Below the pieces are notes generated by a model. That model was given only the letters and a program-made list of their open reading frames with translations. It was not told where the DNA came from and did not search any database. From contig NZ_BALC01000001.1 of the NCBI RefSeq assembly GCF_000612445.1, forward strand, positions 372,001-436,000: a DNA stretch of 64,000 nucleotides, given 5' to 3'. This stretch comes from Liquorilactobacillus sucicola DSM 21376 = JCM 15457. GTDB lineage: Bacteria > Bacillota > Bacilli > Lactobacillales > Lactobacillaceae. Shown here piece after piece: positions 46,837 to 54,813 of this stretch; the first letter of the stretch is position 1, and every line of letters starts with the position of its first letter. The position numbers were made by a program, and so were the translations under genes.

Positions 46837-47355
46837 ATTGTGGCATAATATTTTGAAAAGTTAAAAATTGTTAAAATAGTCATTTTTAATTTAGAACTCA
46901 ATACAAAATGGATATGTGTAATAAAATCAAGCAAGATAGTGAAAAGAGCTTTAATTAAGATTAACACTACTTTCGATAATATATATTATGTAAACTAGAC
47001 AAAAAATGGAAATTGTCAAGTCCGAATTTTAATGGTCTCTCTCTCTTCGATTTATACAGCTTTTAAAATGCTGTTAAAACAACGTTTTAACAGCATGAAA
47101 AAACAAAAAATAATTTTGAAAAAGAAAAATAAATTCAAAAAAATTGCAAAAAGTTACGAAAAAAATCAGTCACATAAATTTATGACCGGCAAAATTTCTT
47201 CAAATCGCTGGTAAAATTTTTGTGGCTGATTTTGATTTTCAAGTTTAAATTTGTCATTTTATTAGTTTGTTCAGTGATTTTGAGTGATTTACAGTTGATT
47301 TTTGCTTAAATTATGTCAATTAGTAATAATCATGTATTTTCAAAATAATTAAAGT
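46837..47355. other. AT-rich junction region with two inverted repeats
   Basis: No convincing gene. ATGCTGTTAAAAC (47068-47080) and its exact reverse complement (47084-47096) are separated by AAC. A longer imperfect palindrome pairs AAAATCAGTCACA (47162-47174) with TGTGGCTGATTTT (47221-47233) and ACCGGC with GCTGGT inside. The segment marks the change from housekeeping to mobile DNA. Confidence 0.6.
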
Positions 47356-48585
47356 TTTGCTATTGAATTCGCTTAAAGATCAACGTTTCGAAGTGTTTTT
47401 GGAGCTTCTTAAATGTCGTTTATAGCCGTATGTACGGTCAATTTCTTGTAATTTACGTCTAAAGACGTCTCTCGGCGTCTTATAATTCAAAACTGCTTTA
47501 GGTCTGCTATTGATTTTATGCAAAGAACGTCTTAAATCATCATTTGTAATGTGTTCAAAATGTGTTTTCTTTGGAAAGTACTCGCGCAGCATTCGATTGG
47601 CATTTTCATTAGAGCCACGTTCCTCAGGACTATATGGATGTGCAAAGTACGCCATGATCTGAAATTCCTTTTGAACTTTGTTGATCACAAAATGATTTGT
47701 AAATTCAAATCCATTATCAAATGTGAATGATTGAACAATGTGTTTGGAACGCTTTCCAAAAAGATGCATAAACTGATCCAAAACTTTACAGACTGCTTTT
47801 CCTGATTGTGAATCCGTTTTTAAAGCAATGTAGTAACGCGTTTTACGTTCACAAAACGTCACAAAAACTTTTTTATAGCCCTTTTTCGGCAAAACACAGT
47901 CAACTTCCCAATGTCCGAATAAGCGACGACTATTCACCGCAGGTGAACGTTCCTCAATCGAATGTTTAATTGGTCTGATTACCCTTTTTTCTTGTTGTTT
48001 CACCCTTCTTTCCTGAATTTTTAGTTCTTCTGCCTGTCGTTCTTTGGCACTCATCTCAAGTAAGCGCGTTGACTTTCGACGTTTAAAACGTTTTTGATAG
48101 CGTAAATTATCTTCTGAGACTCCTGGAATCATGCCGCGATAAATCCAGTTATAAATCGTGTTGCGGCTCAATTTAAGTTCCTTATGCGTTTCTGCAATCA
48201 TCTGTGGTGACCACTTATCGTCTAAGATTCGTCTAGCGATAATTCGGGCTTTTTTCTTGGTATATTTCTTTTTAGTTCCGATTCGACTTTGTCTTAAGTT
48301 GGCATATTGCTGGGCTTCTTCTGCGTTGTAGCGATATGCTCGCCATTTACGAGGCATAAGATGATAATCTGAGTAGCGTTGACTTCTGCGGAGTTCATTG
48401 TTGATCGTCATAACAGTCCGATGTAAGCGGCGTGCAATCTCAGCTTGATTATGGATTTTTTCAATATTCCAGAGATAGTCGATTTGACCACGTTCAAATG
48501 CTGTTAAATGTTTATTCCGTTTATTTTTCATTAAATGCCCCTTTCTTACGAAATAAAATAGCCATCATTAAAATGATGACTATTT
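47356..48585 (-). mobile_element. IS30-family insertion sequence (approximate ends)
   Basis: The element is defined by its transposase. Candidate imperfect end repeats are TGCTATTGAATTCG at about 47358 and, on the other strand, GGCTATTTTATTTCG at about 48550-48565. A hairpin AAATAGCCATCATT-AA-AATGATGACTATTT (48556-48585) overlaps the right end. I could not fix a target duplication. Confidence 0.55.
47380..48531 (-). CDS. IS30-family transposase
   Basis: A 383-residue transposase. The N-terminal HTH starts KHLTAFERGQIDYLWN, with HNQAEIARRLHRTVMTINNELRR as the typical IS30 recognition block. The DDE catalytic domain has the first Asp in GHWEVDCVL, the second in SFTFDNGFEFTNH, and the Glu in SPEERGSNENANRML. 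DFVTFCERKTRY-like VTFCERKTRYYIAL lies between. It is longer than the common lactobacillus IS30 elements of about 310 residues because of an extended charged linker near 150-200. The frame is intact, so it may be active. Confidence 0.93.
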   Translation of the reverse strand: MKNKRNKHLTAFERGQIDYLWNIEKIHNQAEIARRLHRTVMTINNELRRSQRYSDYHLMPRKWRAYRYNAEEAQQYANLRQSRIGTKKKYTKKKARIIARRILDDKWSPQMIAETHKELKLSRNTIYNWIYRGMIPGVSEDNLRYQKRFKRRKSTRLLEMSAKERQAEELKIQERRVKQQEKRVIRPIKHSIEERSPAVNSRRLFGHWEVDCVLPKKGYKKVFVTFCERKTRYYIALKTDSQSGKAVCKVLDQFMHLFGKRSKHIVQSFTFDNGFEFTNHFVINKVQKEFQIMAYFAHPYSPEERGSNENANRMLREYFPKKTHFEHITNDDLRRSLHKINSRPKAVLNYKTPRDVFRRKLQEIDRTYGYKRHLRSSKNTSKR

Positions 48586-48861
48586 AAATTATATAATTTA
48601 TCTACTTATATTTAGGTTTCATTTTCATTACGACTTGATTAAAACGCTTTGTTTTTGATATTAAATTACTATCTGCTTGTAATGATGGTGTAAATATTAT
48701 GTGTCTTATGGATATTTAATATCAGCAATAGTAAAATATTTCGTCTATTTCTGCGCTAATTAATTACCTGTTGAACTGAAAACGTTCAACTAAACTTCAA
48801 AAGTAAAATTAATTGTTCGCTACGCTCCAAAGAACTTTACTTTTGGAGTATATTTGAAGGA
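48586..48861. other. Intergenic region with nested inverted repeats beside the recombinase gene
   Basis: GTTGAAC-TGAAAAC-GTTCAAC (48770-48790) is a perfect 7-bp dyad. ACTTCAAAAGTAAA (48794-48807) and TTTACTTTTGGAGT (48836-48849) form a 14-bp stem with one mismatch, ending 12 bases before the recombinase stop. The second could be a terminator; both could be recombination core sites. No gene is seen. Confidence 0.45.
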
Positions 48862-49449
48862 TTAGCCAAAATCTATTTGATCCAGCATCTGTTCGCGGCT
48901 TACTTGGTCTAAACCTAGATATGCTAAAGTCATCACTTCATTACTATGATTCAGTAGCTGCATAACTAGTCCGATATTGTAGTTAGTTTGTGTATACACT
49001 CGATAAGCACCTGTTTTGCGCATTGTGTGAGTGCCTAAGTAGTTGATTCCTAATAAATCCCCTACTTTTGCTATAATTTTATAAAATTGCTTTTCAGTAA
49101 TATGTCTTTCGAGGTGTTTAGTCGATGGAAACAACCACTCTGAACGTAAATTGTTTTCAAGTAACCATTGACGATATTTGATTAAATCAACTTCAATTGG
49201 TTTTAGATAGAGAGTATTCGGCTTATTTGTCTTTTTGTCGCGAATAAAAGCATTAGATTTGATCGATCCGTGAGGATCGTAGACATCAGCATACTTTAAA
49301 CGCATTACATCACTTACACGCAATAACGTAGCCTTGCCAAACTGAAAGACCATATAATTACGTTGACCAGCTTTGAAAGCTTCTAGCAAGCAATTCTGAA
49401 CTTGTTGTAAGACATTTGAATCTTTGATTGGTAGAACTATTTGTTGCAT
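48862..49449 (-). CDS. Small tyrosine recombinase/integrase
   Basis: A 195-residue protein consisting almost only of the catalytic domain of a tyrosine recombinase. The residues expected are Arg44 (TLLRVSDVMRL), Lys in RDKKTNKP near 72-76, His141 and Arg144 (THTMRKTGA), His168 (LLNHSNEV) and Tyr177 (TLAYLGLD), so it looks catalytically complete. The N-terminal arm-binding and core-binding domains of large phage integrases are absent. Such short enzymes are common on lactobacillus plasmids and elements, where they resolve or invert DNA. Its target could be the dyads just downstream. Confidence 0.87.
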   Translation of the reverse strand: MQQIVLPIKDSNVLQQVQNCLLEAFKAGQRNYMVFQFGKATLLRVSDVMRLKYADVYDPHGSIKSNAFIRDKKTNKPNTLYLKPIEVDLIKYRQWLLENNLRSEWLFPSTKHLERHITEKQFYKIIAKVGDLLGINYLGTHTMRKTGAYRVYTQTNYNIGLVMQLLNHSNEVMTLAYLGLDQVSREQMLDQIDFG

Positions 49450-49498
49450 AATAAACTCCCTTTAATTAAGAACAAAAAAACACAATAAAAATGTTCTG

Positions 49499-49888
49499 TC
49501 AGTACCTGTTCATGTTTTTTTGCTCAGTTTGTAATTGAATATAACGATCATATCTTGCTACTTTAGCTTCAATCGCTGCCATTGATTTTTGAAGCATTTT
49601 CTCCTGTTCTTTAATGTTCTCTCTGTGTTCAAGTAACATTTTCCGCCTAATAGAAATTGTTTCAGCATTGAATCTCATTTGAGAAAATTGTTTTATTTTA
49701 TTGATAGACATACCAGTTTGTCTAATATTCAATAAAAAAGTTAACCATTCAATATCTTGTTTAGTATAAACTCGGTAACCTTTTGAATCACGCTTAACTT
49801 TTGGAATCAACTTCTCTTTTTCATAATAACGTAGTGTGTATTTACTAAGTCCGGTTAGTCGACTAGTTTCAGTGATTGAATAATTCAT
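49499..49888 (-). CDS. MerR family transcriptional regulator
   Basis: A 129-residue MerR protein. Residues 1-70 form the winged-helix DNA-binding domain (YSITETSRLTGLSKYTLRYY, then EKLIPKVKRDSKGYRVYTKQ). A long dimerisation coiled coil follows (LEHRENIKEQEKMLQKSM). The C-terminal effector part is very short and has no metal-binding Cys, placing it with the small-molecule or unknown-effector group. AAGGAG lies before the ATG. It is divergent from a YczE-type gene with a typical MerR promoter between them, so that gene is the likely target. Confidence 0.9.
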   Translation of the reverse strand: MNYSITETSRLTGLSKYTLRYYEKEKLIPKVKRDSKGYRVYTKQDIEWLTFLLNIRQTGMSINKIKQFSQMRFNAETISIRRKMLLEHRENIKEQEKMLQKSMAAIEAKVARYDRYIQLQTEQKNMNRY

Positions 49889-49898
49889 AAAAATCTCC

Positions 49899-49929
49899 TT
49901 GCATTATAGTGCACTCTAAGCTGTATGAT
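49899..49929 (+). promoter_or_regulatory. MerR-type promoter with 19-base spacer and operator dyad
   Basis: TTGCAT (49899-49904), exactly 19 bases, then TATGAT (49924-49929). The spacer holds TTATAGTGCACTCTAA, a dyad with one mismatched pair. Overlong spacing with a centred operator is the hallmark of MerR-activated promoters. The minus strand reads TATAAT within the same dyad, so MerR may also control itself. Confidence 0.8.
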
Positions 49930-49987
49930 AGATTTGCGCTATTTTTTAGACCATTGTTCACTAATTTTATTCATATTGTAGCGTACT

Positions 49988-50677
49988 ATGAAAAAGAAAG
50001 GAAGATATAGATTGAATACTAAGAAACGTTTTAGTTATTTCCGCCTAATACTATATATCGGAGGTTTAAATGTTTTAGCTTTGGGAACAGTGCTATTTAC
50101 TTGTGGTAAATTAGGTGTTAGTGCTTTAGTATCTGTTCCACAGGTTCTGTCACTTTTTTTACCAGTTACCTTAGGTCAAGCTACTACGCTAACTTTTGTT
50201 ATTTTTGTTCTTATTGAACTTTGTTTATTACACAAAATTGAGTGGCAGACAGTCTCTCAATTATGTGTGGCGTTTGTATTTGGCTGGGTTGTTGATTTTT
50301 ACGGATTAAGAATTGGTCTTGAAAAAATTGTGTTAGATACTTTATGGGAACAAATTTTAATTACCTTGCTAGCAATTATCTTTACCTCTCTAGGGGTCTT
50401 TATGATGATTAAAGCTAATTTTATTTTGAATCCGCCAGATGGAGTTGTTAATGTGATTTGTATGAAGTTAAAATCTACATTTGGAAAAGCTAAATTTGGT
50501 TTTGATTTAGCAATGATTGTTATTTCAATTAGTTTGAGTTTAATATTTATTGATCATATTACTGCTATCGGTGTTGGAACTATCTTAGCTGTGCTGTTAG
50601 TAGGACCATTAGTCAATTTATGGGAATATTTTTTTGTGACTAGGAAAACAAAATATCTATCTGACACAATTGATTAA
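49988..50677 (+). CDS. YczE/YitT-like membrane protein
   Basis: A 229-residue protein with about five membrane helices and conserved Gly-rich loops, including LGTVLFTCGKLGVSALVSVP, VFGWVVDFYG and NPPDGVVNVICMKLKS, of the YczE/YyaS type. Function is unknown; relatives are thought to be transport or regulatory membrane proteins. The ATG at 49988 lacks a ribosome site; a TTG at 50012 has AAAGGAAG 7 bases before it and may be the true start. The promoter upstream is a MerR target, so expression probably follows a specific signal. A terminator follows. Confidence 0.75.
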   Translation: MKKKGRYRLNTKKRFSYFRLILYIGGLNVLALGTVLFTCGKLGVSALVSVPQVLSLFLPVTLGQATTLTFVIFVLIELCLLHKIEWQTVSQLCVAFVFGWVVDFYGLRIGLEKIVLDTLWEQILITLLAIIFTSLGVFMMIKANFILNPPDGVVNVICMKLKSTFGKAKFGFDLAMIVISISLSLIFIDHITAIGVGTILAVLLVGPLVNLWEYFFVTRKTKYLSDTID

Positions 50678-50708
50678 AAATCATTTTATATGGCGTACAA
50701 GTAATAAT

Positions 50709-50738
50709 AAAAAATCACCCTTTTTAGGGGTGATTTTT
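50709..50738 (+). terminator. Terminator after the YczE-like gene
   Basis: AAAAATCACCC pairs with GGGTGATTTTT over a short T-rich loop. The sequence around it resembles the terminator at 53853-53883. Confidence 0.85.
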
Positions 50739-51140
50739 GTTGCATATATAGTTAGGTACTAAACTTATGTTATTAAAAACACATCAAATCAGTAGTATTA
50801 ATAATATTTTTGCTTTTATATCTTTTTAATAGACAATCAACTGATTTTTAAAATTATCTTTCTGTCAAATGTTTTTATTTGGATCACCAAATGTTTCAAG
50901 ATGATCGATTTCATTACGAACAATATAATAATAATATATGGGATTGCCCGTGTTTCTATGGGGTAAAAAATGGTAATATTCATAATTTAGTGTTAATAAT
51001 ACTGGGTAAAATACTAACTTTGATTGTTGGAACATCATTTGAGCTAAAAGTTCCTGGTTCTAACTGTTTTTCCCTCTTTTTAGACAGTAGAGAAGATATG
51101 GGTTAAATATATACCTAAACTTAATCCTAATTAATTTACC
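50739..51140. other. Intergenic AT-rich stretch
   Basis: I see no supported gene. A 75-codon plus-strand frame from 50879 has no ribosome site and a composition like noise. Confidence 0.5.
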
Positions 51141-51371
51141 TAATTTATTAAAAAGCACTGTCTTATTCTTAAGAAAAATTTCTCCAACCGTGTATCCATA
51201 TTAAGAAAGTTCTTTTTTGTAGTTTAAAAAAGAATAATCAAGTTCGATTCCAGATATAATTTTGATTTCTTCAAAACTTAGCCTGATTGACGATTCATTC
51301 CTGTTTTCAAAATATTCCCATAAGTGATTATATTTACTCAAAGTTATCACACTTCCACTTTTTTTAATCAT
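51141..51371 (-). pseudogene. Small conserved protein interrupted by a stop (DUF7662-like)
   Basis: The frame starts MIKKSGSVITLSKYNHLWEY and continues through IRLSFEEIKIISGIELDYSF to NYKKELS, then TAA at 51201-51203. Directly after the stop, in the same frame, comes YGYTVGEIFLKNKTVLFNKL, which fits the usual end of this family as I recall it (SKYxxLWxYL, FEEIExILG, FLNYKKELxxYGYxVGxI). One base change (CAA to TAA) explains the stop. The function of the family is unknown; members are common on mobile elements. Confidence 0.5.
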
Positions 51372-51632
51372 ATTAATTATATAAAAGAAGAACAAGAATT
51401 AAAAAAATCAATTCTTGAGATGTTTTTACTACAGATAGGTGAATTTTTCTGATAGGTTCATGATATTTTAAGACGCCTTTTCATGAGATTTTTGCTAACA
51501 TAGACTCAATTTCTTCTGATTGGACTGTGTCAAAAGTTATTGGGAGGAGATTTTTATATCTATTTTTAAGTAATATACGAAAATGATTCTAAGAATATGT
51601 TTGTATTATAGAACTATCCCTGACTAATTTTT
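51372..51632. other. Intergenic stretch
   Basis: AT-rich with no recognisable gene, RNA or repeat. It contains the end of the MFS transcript on the minus strand. Confidence 0.4.
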
Positions 51633-52823
51633 TTAATTATTTATAACTCTAAAATGCACATATAAAGCAATTAGTTGGCTAAGTAATCCAGTGAAGCATA
51701 CACCAATCCAACCAAAATATTGAAAACTGAAGGCACCTAACCATGAACCCAATGCACCACCTAAAAAATATGATACCATGTAAATGGATGTTACACGATT
51801 ACGGGCCTTATCACTTAATTGATGAATACGCGTTTGATTGCTGACGTTACTTGATTGAACTCCTAAATCTAACAAAATAACCCCCACAATAAGGCCCCAT
51901 AATTGGAATCCCCAAATGATAAATACTACATAAGCTGCTATAATGATGAGAATGTTTATACCTACTGTAAAACGTGCACCTTTTTTGTCTGAAAGTTTGC
52001 CTGCAGTTTTAGAAAATAATGCCCCCACAACACCAACTAAACCAAATAATCCTGCCACATCAGCTCCCATATGATAGTGTGATCCTTGCAATAAAAAAAC
52101 AAGCGCTGTCCAGAATGTACTAAATGCAAGAAAACCCATGGCTCCGATAATAGAAGATTCTCTTAAAACAGAGAATTGCTTAATTAATCCTATCATTGAT
52201 TTTAATGATTCACTATACTTCATAGTAGAATTCCCATAACTTTTTGGGAGTGCAAAACGTAAACATAGCCAAAGTAAAAGCATAAAACAAGCGGCTATAA
52301 AATACATGGCTTTCCATGTTATATATTTTCCAATGAGACCACTGACTACGCGTGAAAGTAAAATTCCAATTAGTAATCCTCCAATCAGACTGCCAATTAC
52401 TCTCCCCCTTTCATAAGGTTGACTCAATTGCACGGCAAACGGTATTAGAAGTTGCGGTACAACTGAACAAAAGCCAATTCCCAAAGAAGCAAATAATGCA
52501 ATTGATATAGTTGGTGCCAAAAAAAATAACAATAAAAAAGTAGCGGCTCCTAGTAGCATGGTTAGAATTAAGCATCGTTTTTCCAAGATATCCGCCAACG
52601 GTAAAATTAATAACAATCCTAAAGCGTACCCAATTTGTGTTAGTGTAGCCAATAAACTTGAATATCCTTCTGCCACATGATAATACTGCGCAATTTGTGC
52701 TAATAAAGGTTGAATATAATATATATTTGCTACTGTTAATGCTCCTGCAATTGACATGATTGAAATCAGATGTTTATTTAAAGTAGTTGAGTTATTAACA
52801 GTTTTTTTATCGTTTATTTGCAT
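51633..52823 (-). CDS. MFS transporter, probable exporter
   Basis: A 396-residue 12-helix major facilitator of the DHA1-like type. The motif-A region is PLADILEKRCLI after helix 2. Helix 1 reads TVANIYYIQPLLAQIAQYY, which is typical of the YnfM/YgaY branch. The second half has FGLVGVVGALFSKTAGKLSDKKG. Members include drug and arabinose-type exporters, so the substrate cannot be named. GGGGGAT lies before the ATG. It is divergent from an HTH/MmyB-like regulator gene, the most likely controller. Confidence 0.85.
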   Translation of the reverse strand: MQINDKKTVNNSTTLNKHLISIMSIAGALTVANIYYIQPLLAQIAQYYHVAEGYSSLLATLTQIGYALGLLLILPLADILEKRCLILTMLLGAATFLLLFFLAPTISIALFASLGIGFCSVVPQLLIPFAVQLSQPYERGRVIGSLIGGLLIGILLSRVVSGLIGKYITWKAMYFIAACFMLLLWLCLRFALPKSYGNSTMKYSESLKSMIGLIKQFSVLRESSIIGAMGFLAFSTFWTALVFLLQGSHYHMGADVAGLFGLVGVVGALFSKTAGKLSDKKGARFTVGINILIIIAAYVVFIIWGFQLWGLIVGVILLDLGVQSSNVSNQTRIHQLSDKARNRVTSIYMVSYFLGGALGSWLGAFSFQYFGWIGVCFTGLLSQLIALYVHFRVINN

Positions 52824-52909
52824 TAGTTTTTATCCCCCATCTCTGAATTGTACTTTACAAAAGAACTGATTTTAGTATATTCTGAACCTTATACTGTTAC
52901 TAGATAAGC

Positions 52910-52927
52910 ATTTATAGTAGTATAAAT
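52910..52927. promoter_or_regulatory. Operator candidate between the MFS and MmyB-type genes
   Basis: ATTTATA-GTAG-TATAAAT is a perfect 7-bp inverted repeat with a 4-base spacer, roughly midway between the two divergent genes and overlapping possible -10 boxes on both strands. Confidence 0.5.
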
Positions 52928-52987
52928 AATACTGGTCTAATCTATGGTTTACTTCTGCTACACTTTATTAAAAGGAGACTGTTTAAG

Positions 52988-53824
52988 ATGAAAGAACCGA
53001 TGTCAAGATATAAAGAACTTGGTGATTTTTTAAAAACACGGAGAGCAAAAATTTCTCCTTTACAAGTTGGGTTGCCCGAAGGCCTGCATCGTAGAACACC
53101 TGGTTTAAGGCGTGAAGAGGTAGCCACTCTTTCAGGTGTTGGCATTACATGGTACACGTGGTTGGAACAAGGAAGAAAAATACAAGTTTCAGCACAAGTA
53201 TTGGAAAGTTTGACACGAGTACTTATGTTAAATGGAGAAGAAACGCGTCATTTATACATCCTTGCAAACCAACCTGCACCTATCAATATTCCTCCGCATT
53301 ACCAAATTATTAATCCTATGCTTCAACGAATATTGGATAGTCTGTCATACTCTCCTGCTTTGATTCTCGATACTCGTTGGAATCTTATTGCTTGGAACAA
53401 TGCTGCAAGAGTAGCTTTAATTGATTTTGATGCTATTAATGTTGAAGATCGAAATTGTGTGTGGCTAATGTTTACCAATTCTCACTATAAAAAAAGATTT
53501 GATAATTGGGAAAACCAAGCACAAGGTTTAGTTGCACGTTTTCGAGCAGAATGTAGTAAATACATTGAAGATCCTTGGGTAACTGAATTTGTACAAAAAC
53601 TAAAAAAAGAAAGTTCAGATTTTTCTAAATGGTGGTCAATGCATAATGTTGAACAGGAGAGAGAAAACTATAAGGTTTTCAATCACCCTACAGCAGGAAA
53701 ATTAACATTTGAACATACTAGTTTTTTTGTAGCAGATAATATGAACCTTAAACTGTTTATTAATGCACCTGTTCCGGGCACAAACACAGAAAACAAAATG
53801 AAAAATCTAATAACCTTGTTGTAA
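52988..53824 (+). CDS. MmyB-like HTH transcriptional regulator
   Basis: A 278-residue regulator. The N-terminal Xre-type HTH (about 5-75) has the MmyB-group signature LGDFLKTRRAKISPLQVGL, then RRTPGLRREEVATLSGVG and WYTWLEQGRKIQVSAQVL. Residues about 100-270 form the PAS-like MmyB ligand domain, including LDTRWNLIAWNNAARVAL and the closing HTSFFVADNMNLKLFI. The ligand is thought to be a small fatty-acid-like molecule in relatives. It probably represses the divergent MFS exporter until a ligand appears. A terminator follows. Confidence 0.88.
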   Translation: MKEPMSRYKELGDFLKTRRAKISPLQVGLPEGLHRRTPGLRREEVATLSGVGITWYTWLEQGRKIQVSAQVLESLTRVLMLNGEETRHLYILANQPAPINIPPHYQIINPMLQRILDSLSYSPALILDTRWNLIAWNNAARVALIDFDAINVEDRNCVWLMFTNSHYKKRFDNWENQAQGLVARFRAECSKYIEDPWVTEFVQKLKKESSDFSKWWSMHNVEQERENYKVFNHPTAGKLTFEHTSFFVADNMNLKLFINAPVPGTNTENKMKNLITLL

Positions 53825-53852
53825 AAGTGATTTTATACAGGACACGAGTAAC

Positions 53853-53883
53853 AAAAAATCGCTCCTTTTTAGGGGCGATTTTT
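53853..53883 (+). terminator. Terminator after the MmyB-like gene
   Basis: AAAAATCGCTCC pairs with GGGGCGATTTTT over TTTTTA. The flanks (ACAGGACACGAGTAAC, TTGTCATATA) resemble those of the terminator at 50709-50738. Confidence 0.85.
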
Positions 53884-54041
53884 GTCATATATTCAATTAA
53901 GTGTGCCAATTGTGTATACTATAAATTCTTTATGCTGATAAATTAGTATTTTTTAGGGGTTATAACAGATTTATAGACCCTAGAATTATTAATTGAATTT
54001 AATTTCTAGAACTTTTTTAATATTGTATCAGTAGAAGAAAT

Positions 54042-54346
54042 TCACTGCACTTCAATTTTATTTACAGATGTTTCATTTATTTGATTGAACCAATTTTTTA
54101 ATTTTTTTGAATCACCTGATGACTGTAAATTTTAGCATAAATATTGTCCTGTATATACTGTGTGCTGCTTTCTACTTTAATTTTGGTTAAAAAACAGTAA
54201 GTTGATTTAGCATTAAATTCATTGCAGTGTACTTCTTTACCAAAATTAGAATAGTAAAAATTAAACCTTACAACTCTATTTCGAGAATTGGTATATCTAC
54301 GTGTTTCACAGTCAAATTTGGTTTGGAGAAAGTTGCTATAAGATGA
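54042..54346 (-). pseudogene. Start-less coding remnant, unrecognised
   Basis: An open frame of about 82 codons without a start (including KFDCETRRYTNSRNRVVRFN and FNAKSTYCFLTKIKVESS) runs on, after a frame change near 54115, as SSGDSKKLKNWFNQINETSV to a stop at 54042. The composition is protein-like. It may be a secreted-protein fragment or a gene broken by more than one base error. No family recognised. The DNA on either side (53884-54041, 54347-54450) shows nothing else. Confidence 0.4.
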
Positions 54347-54450
54347 TTACCCTTCTTTGGGGTTTTGATATACTATTCTCTTTTTAATGATCAATACCTG
54401 GATTAGAGAATGCAATAATGTCAATTACTTTTATCATTCAAAAATACAAA

Positions 54451-54806
54451 TCACTTTTTGAACTTGTTTCCACAATTTATACAAATGAAAATATTTTTTC
54501 CCCAGTCTTACCGATAAAACCCGCTAAAGCACCAACGCCACCAGTTAAAACTGTTCCAGCGACAGCTTTATCAACCGAAAAGCTTTTTCTATTGTTGCCT
54601 GCAAACTGTATATTAGAAGACCCACATTTGGGACATACAAGCTTATTAACAGCTTTTTTCTTATCATGACCAGTTATATGGTTTAATGATGTTTTTTTAT
54701 TAAAATTATCTACTTTATTCGAAAAATCATTTAATTTTTTATTGAACTCATTGAATTTCTTTTTTTTCCTCTTTATAAAATAGTATCTCAAATTATTAAA
54801 GCACAA
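54451..54806 (-). CDS. Zinc-ribbon protein, frameshifted in this sequence
   Basis: About 118 residues with a basic, coiled N-terminal half (FNEFNKKLNDFSNKVDNFNK) and a C-terminal zinc ribbon. The first CxxC is in LVCPKCGSSNIQF, then a Gly-rich hydrophobic block (VAGTVLTGGVGALAGFIGK). The frame as given stops early, but adding one base in the T6 run at 54494-54499 restores FICINCGNKFKK, the second CxxC. It starts 7 bases after vsr, probably coupled to it. The start codon is unclear (TTG at 54806 is the longest). It may be a small partner of the restriction island. Confidence 0.6.
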
Positions 54807-54813
54807 CCAGAAA

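Noticed and set aside
47032-47214. 60-codon plus-strand frame, very Lys-rich
   Set aside because: No ribosome site, composition follows the AT-rich inverted repeats it spans, and the start overlaps no promoter. Treated as structured non-coding DNA.
47000-49000. Possible CRISPR array because of repeated short dyads
   Set aside because: The repeats differ in sequence and spacing, and no regular repeat-spacer pattern or cas gene is present.
50879-51106. 75-codon plus-strand frame
   Set aside because: No ribosome site and no recognisable pattern; amino-acid content looks random for AT-rich DNA.
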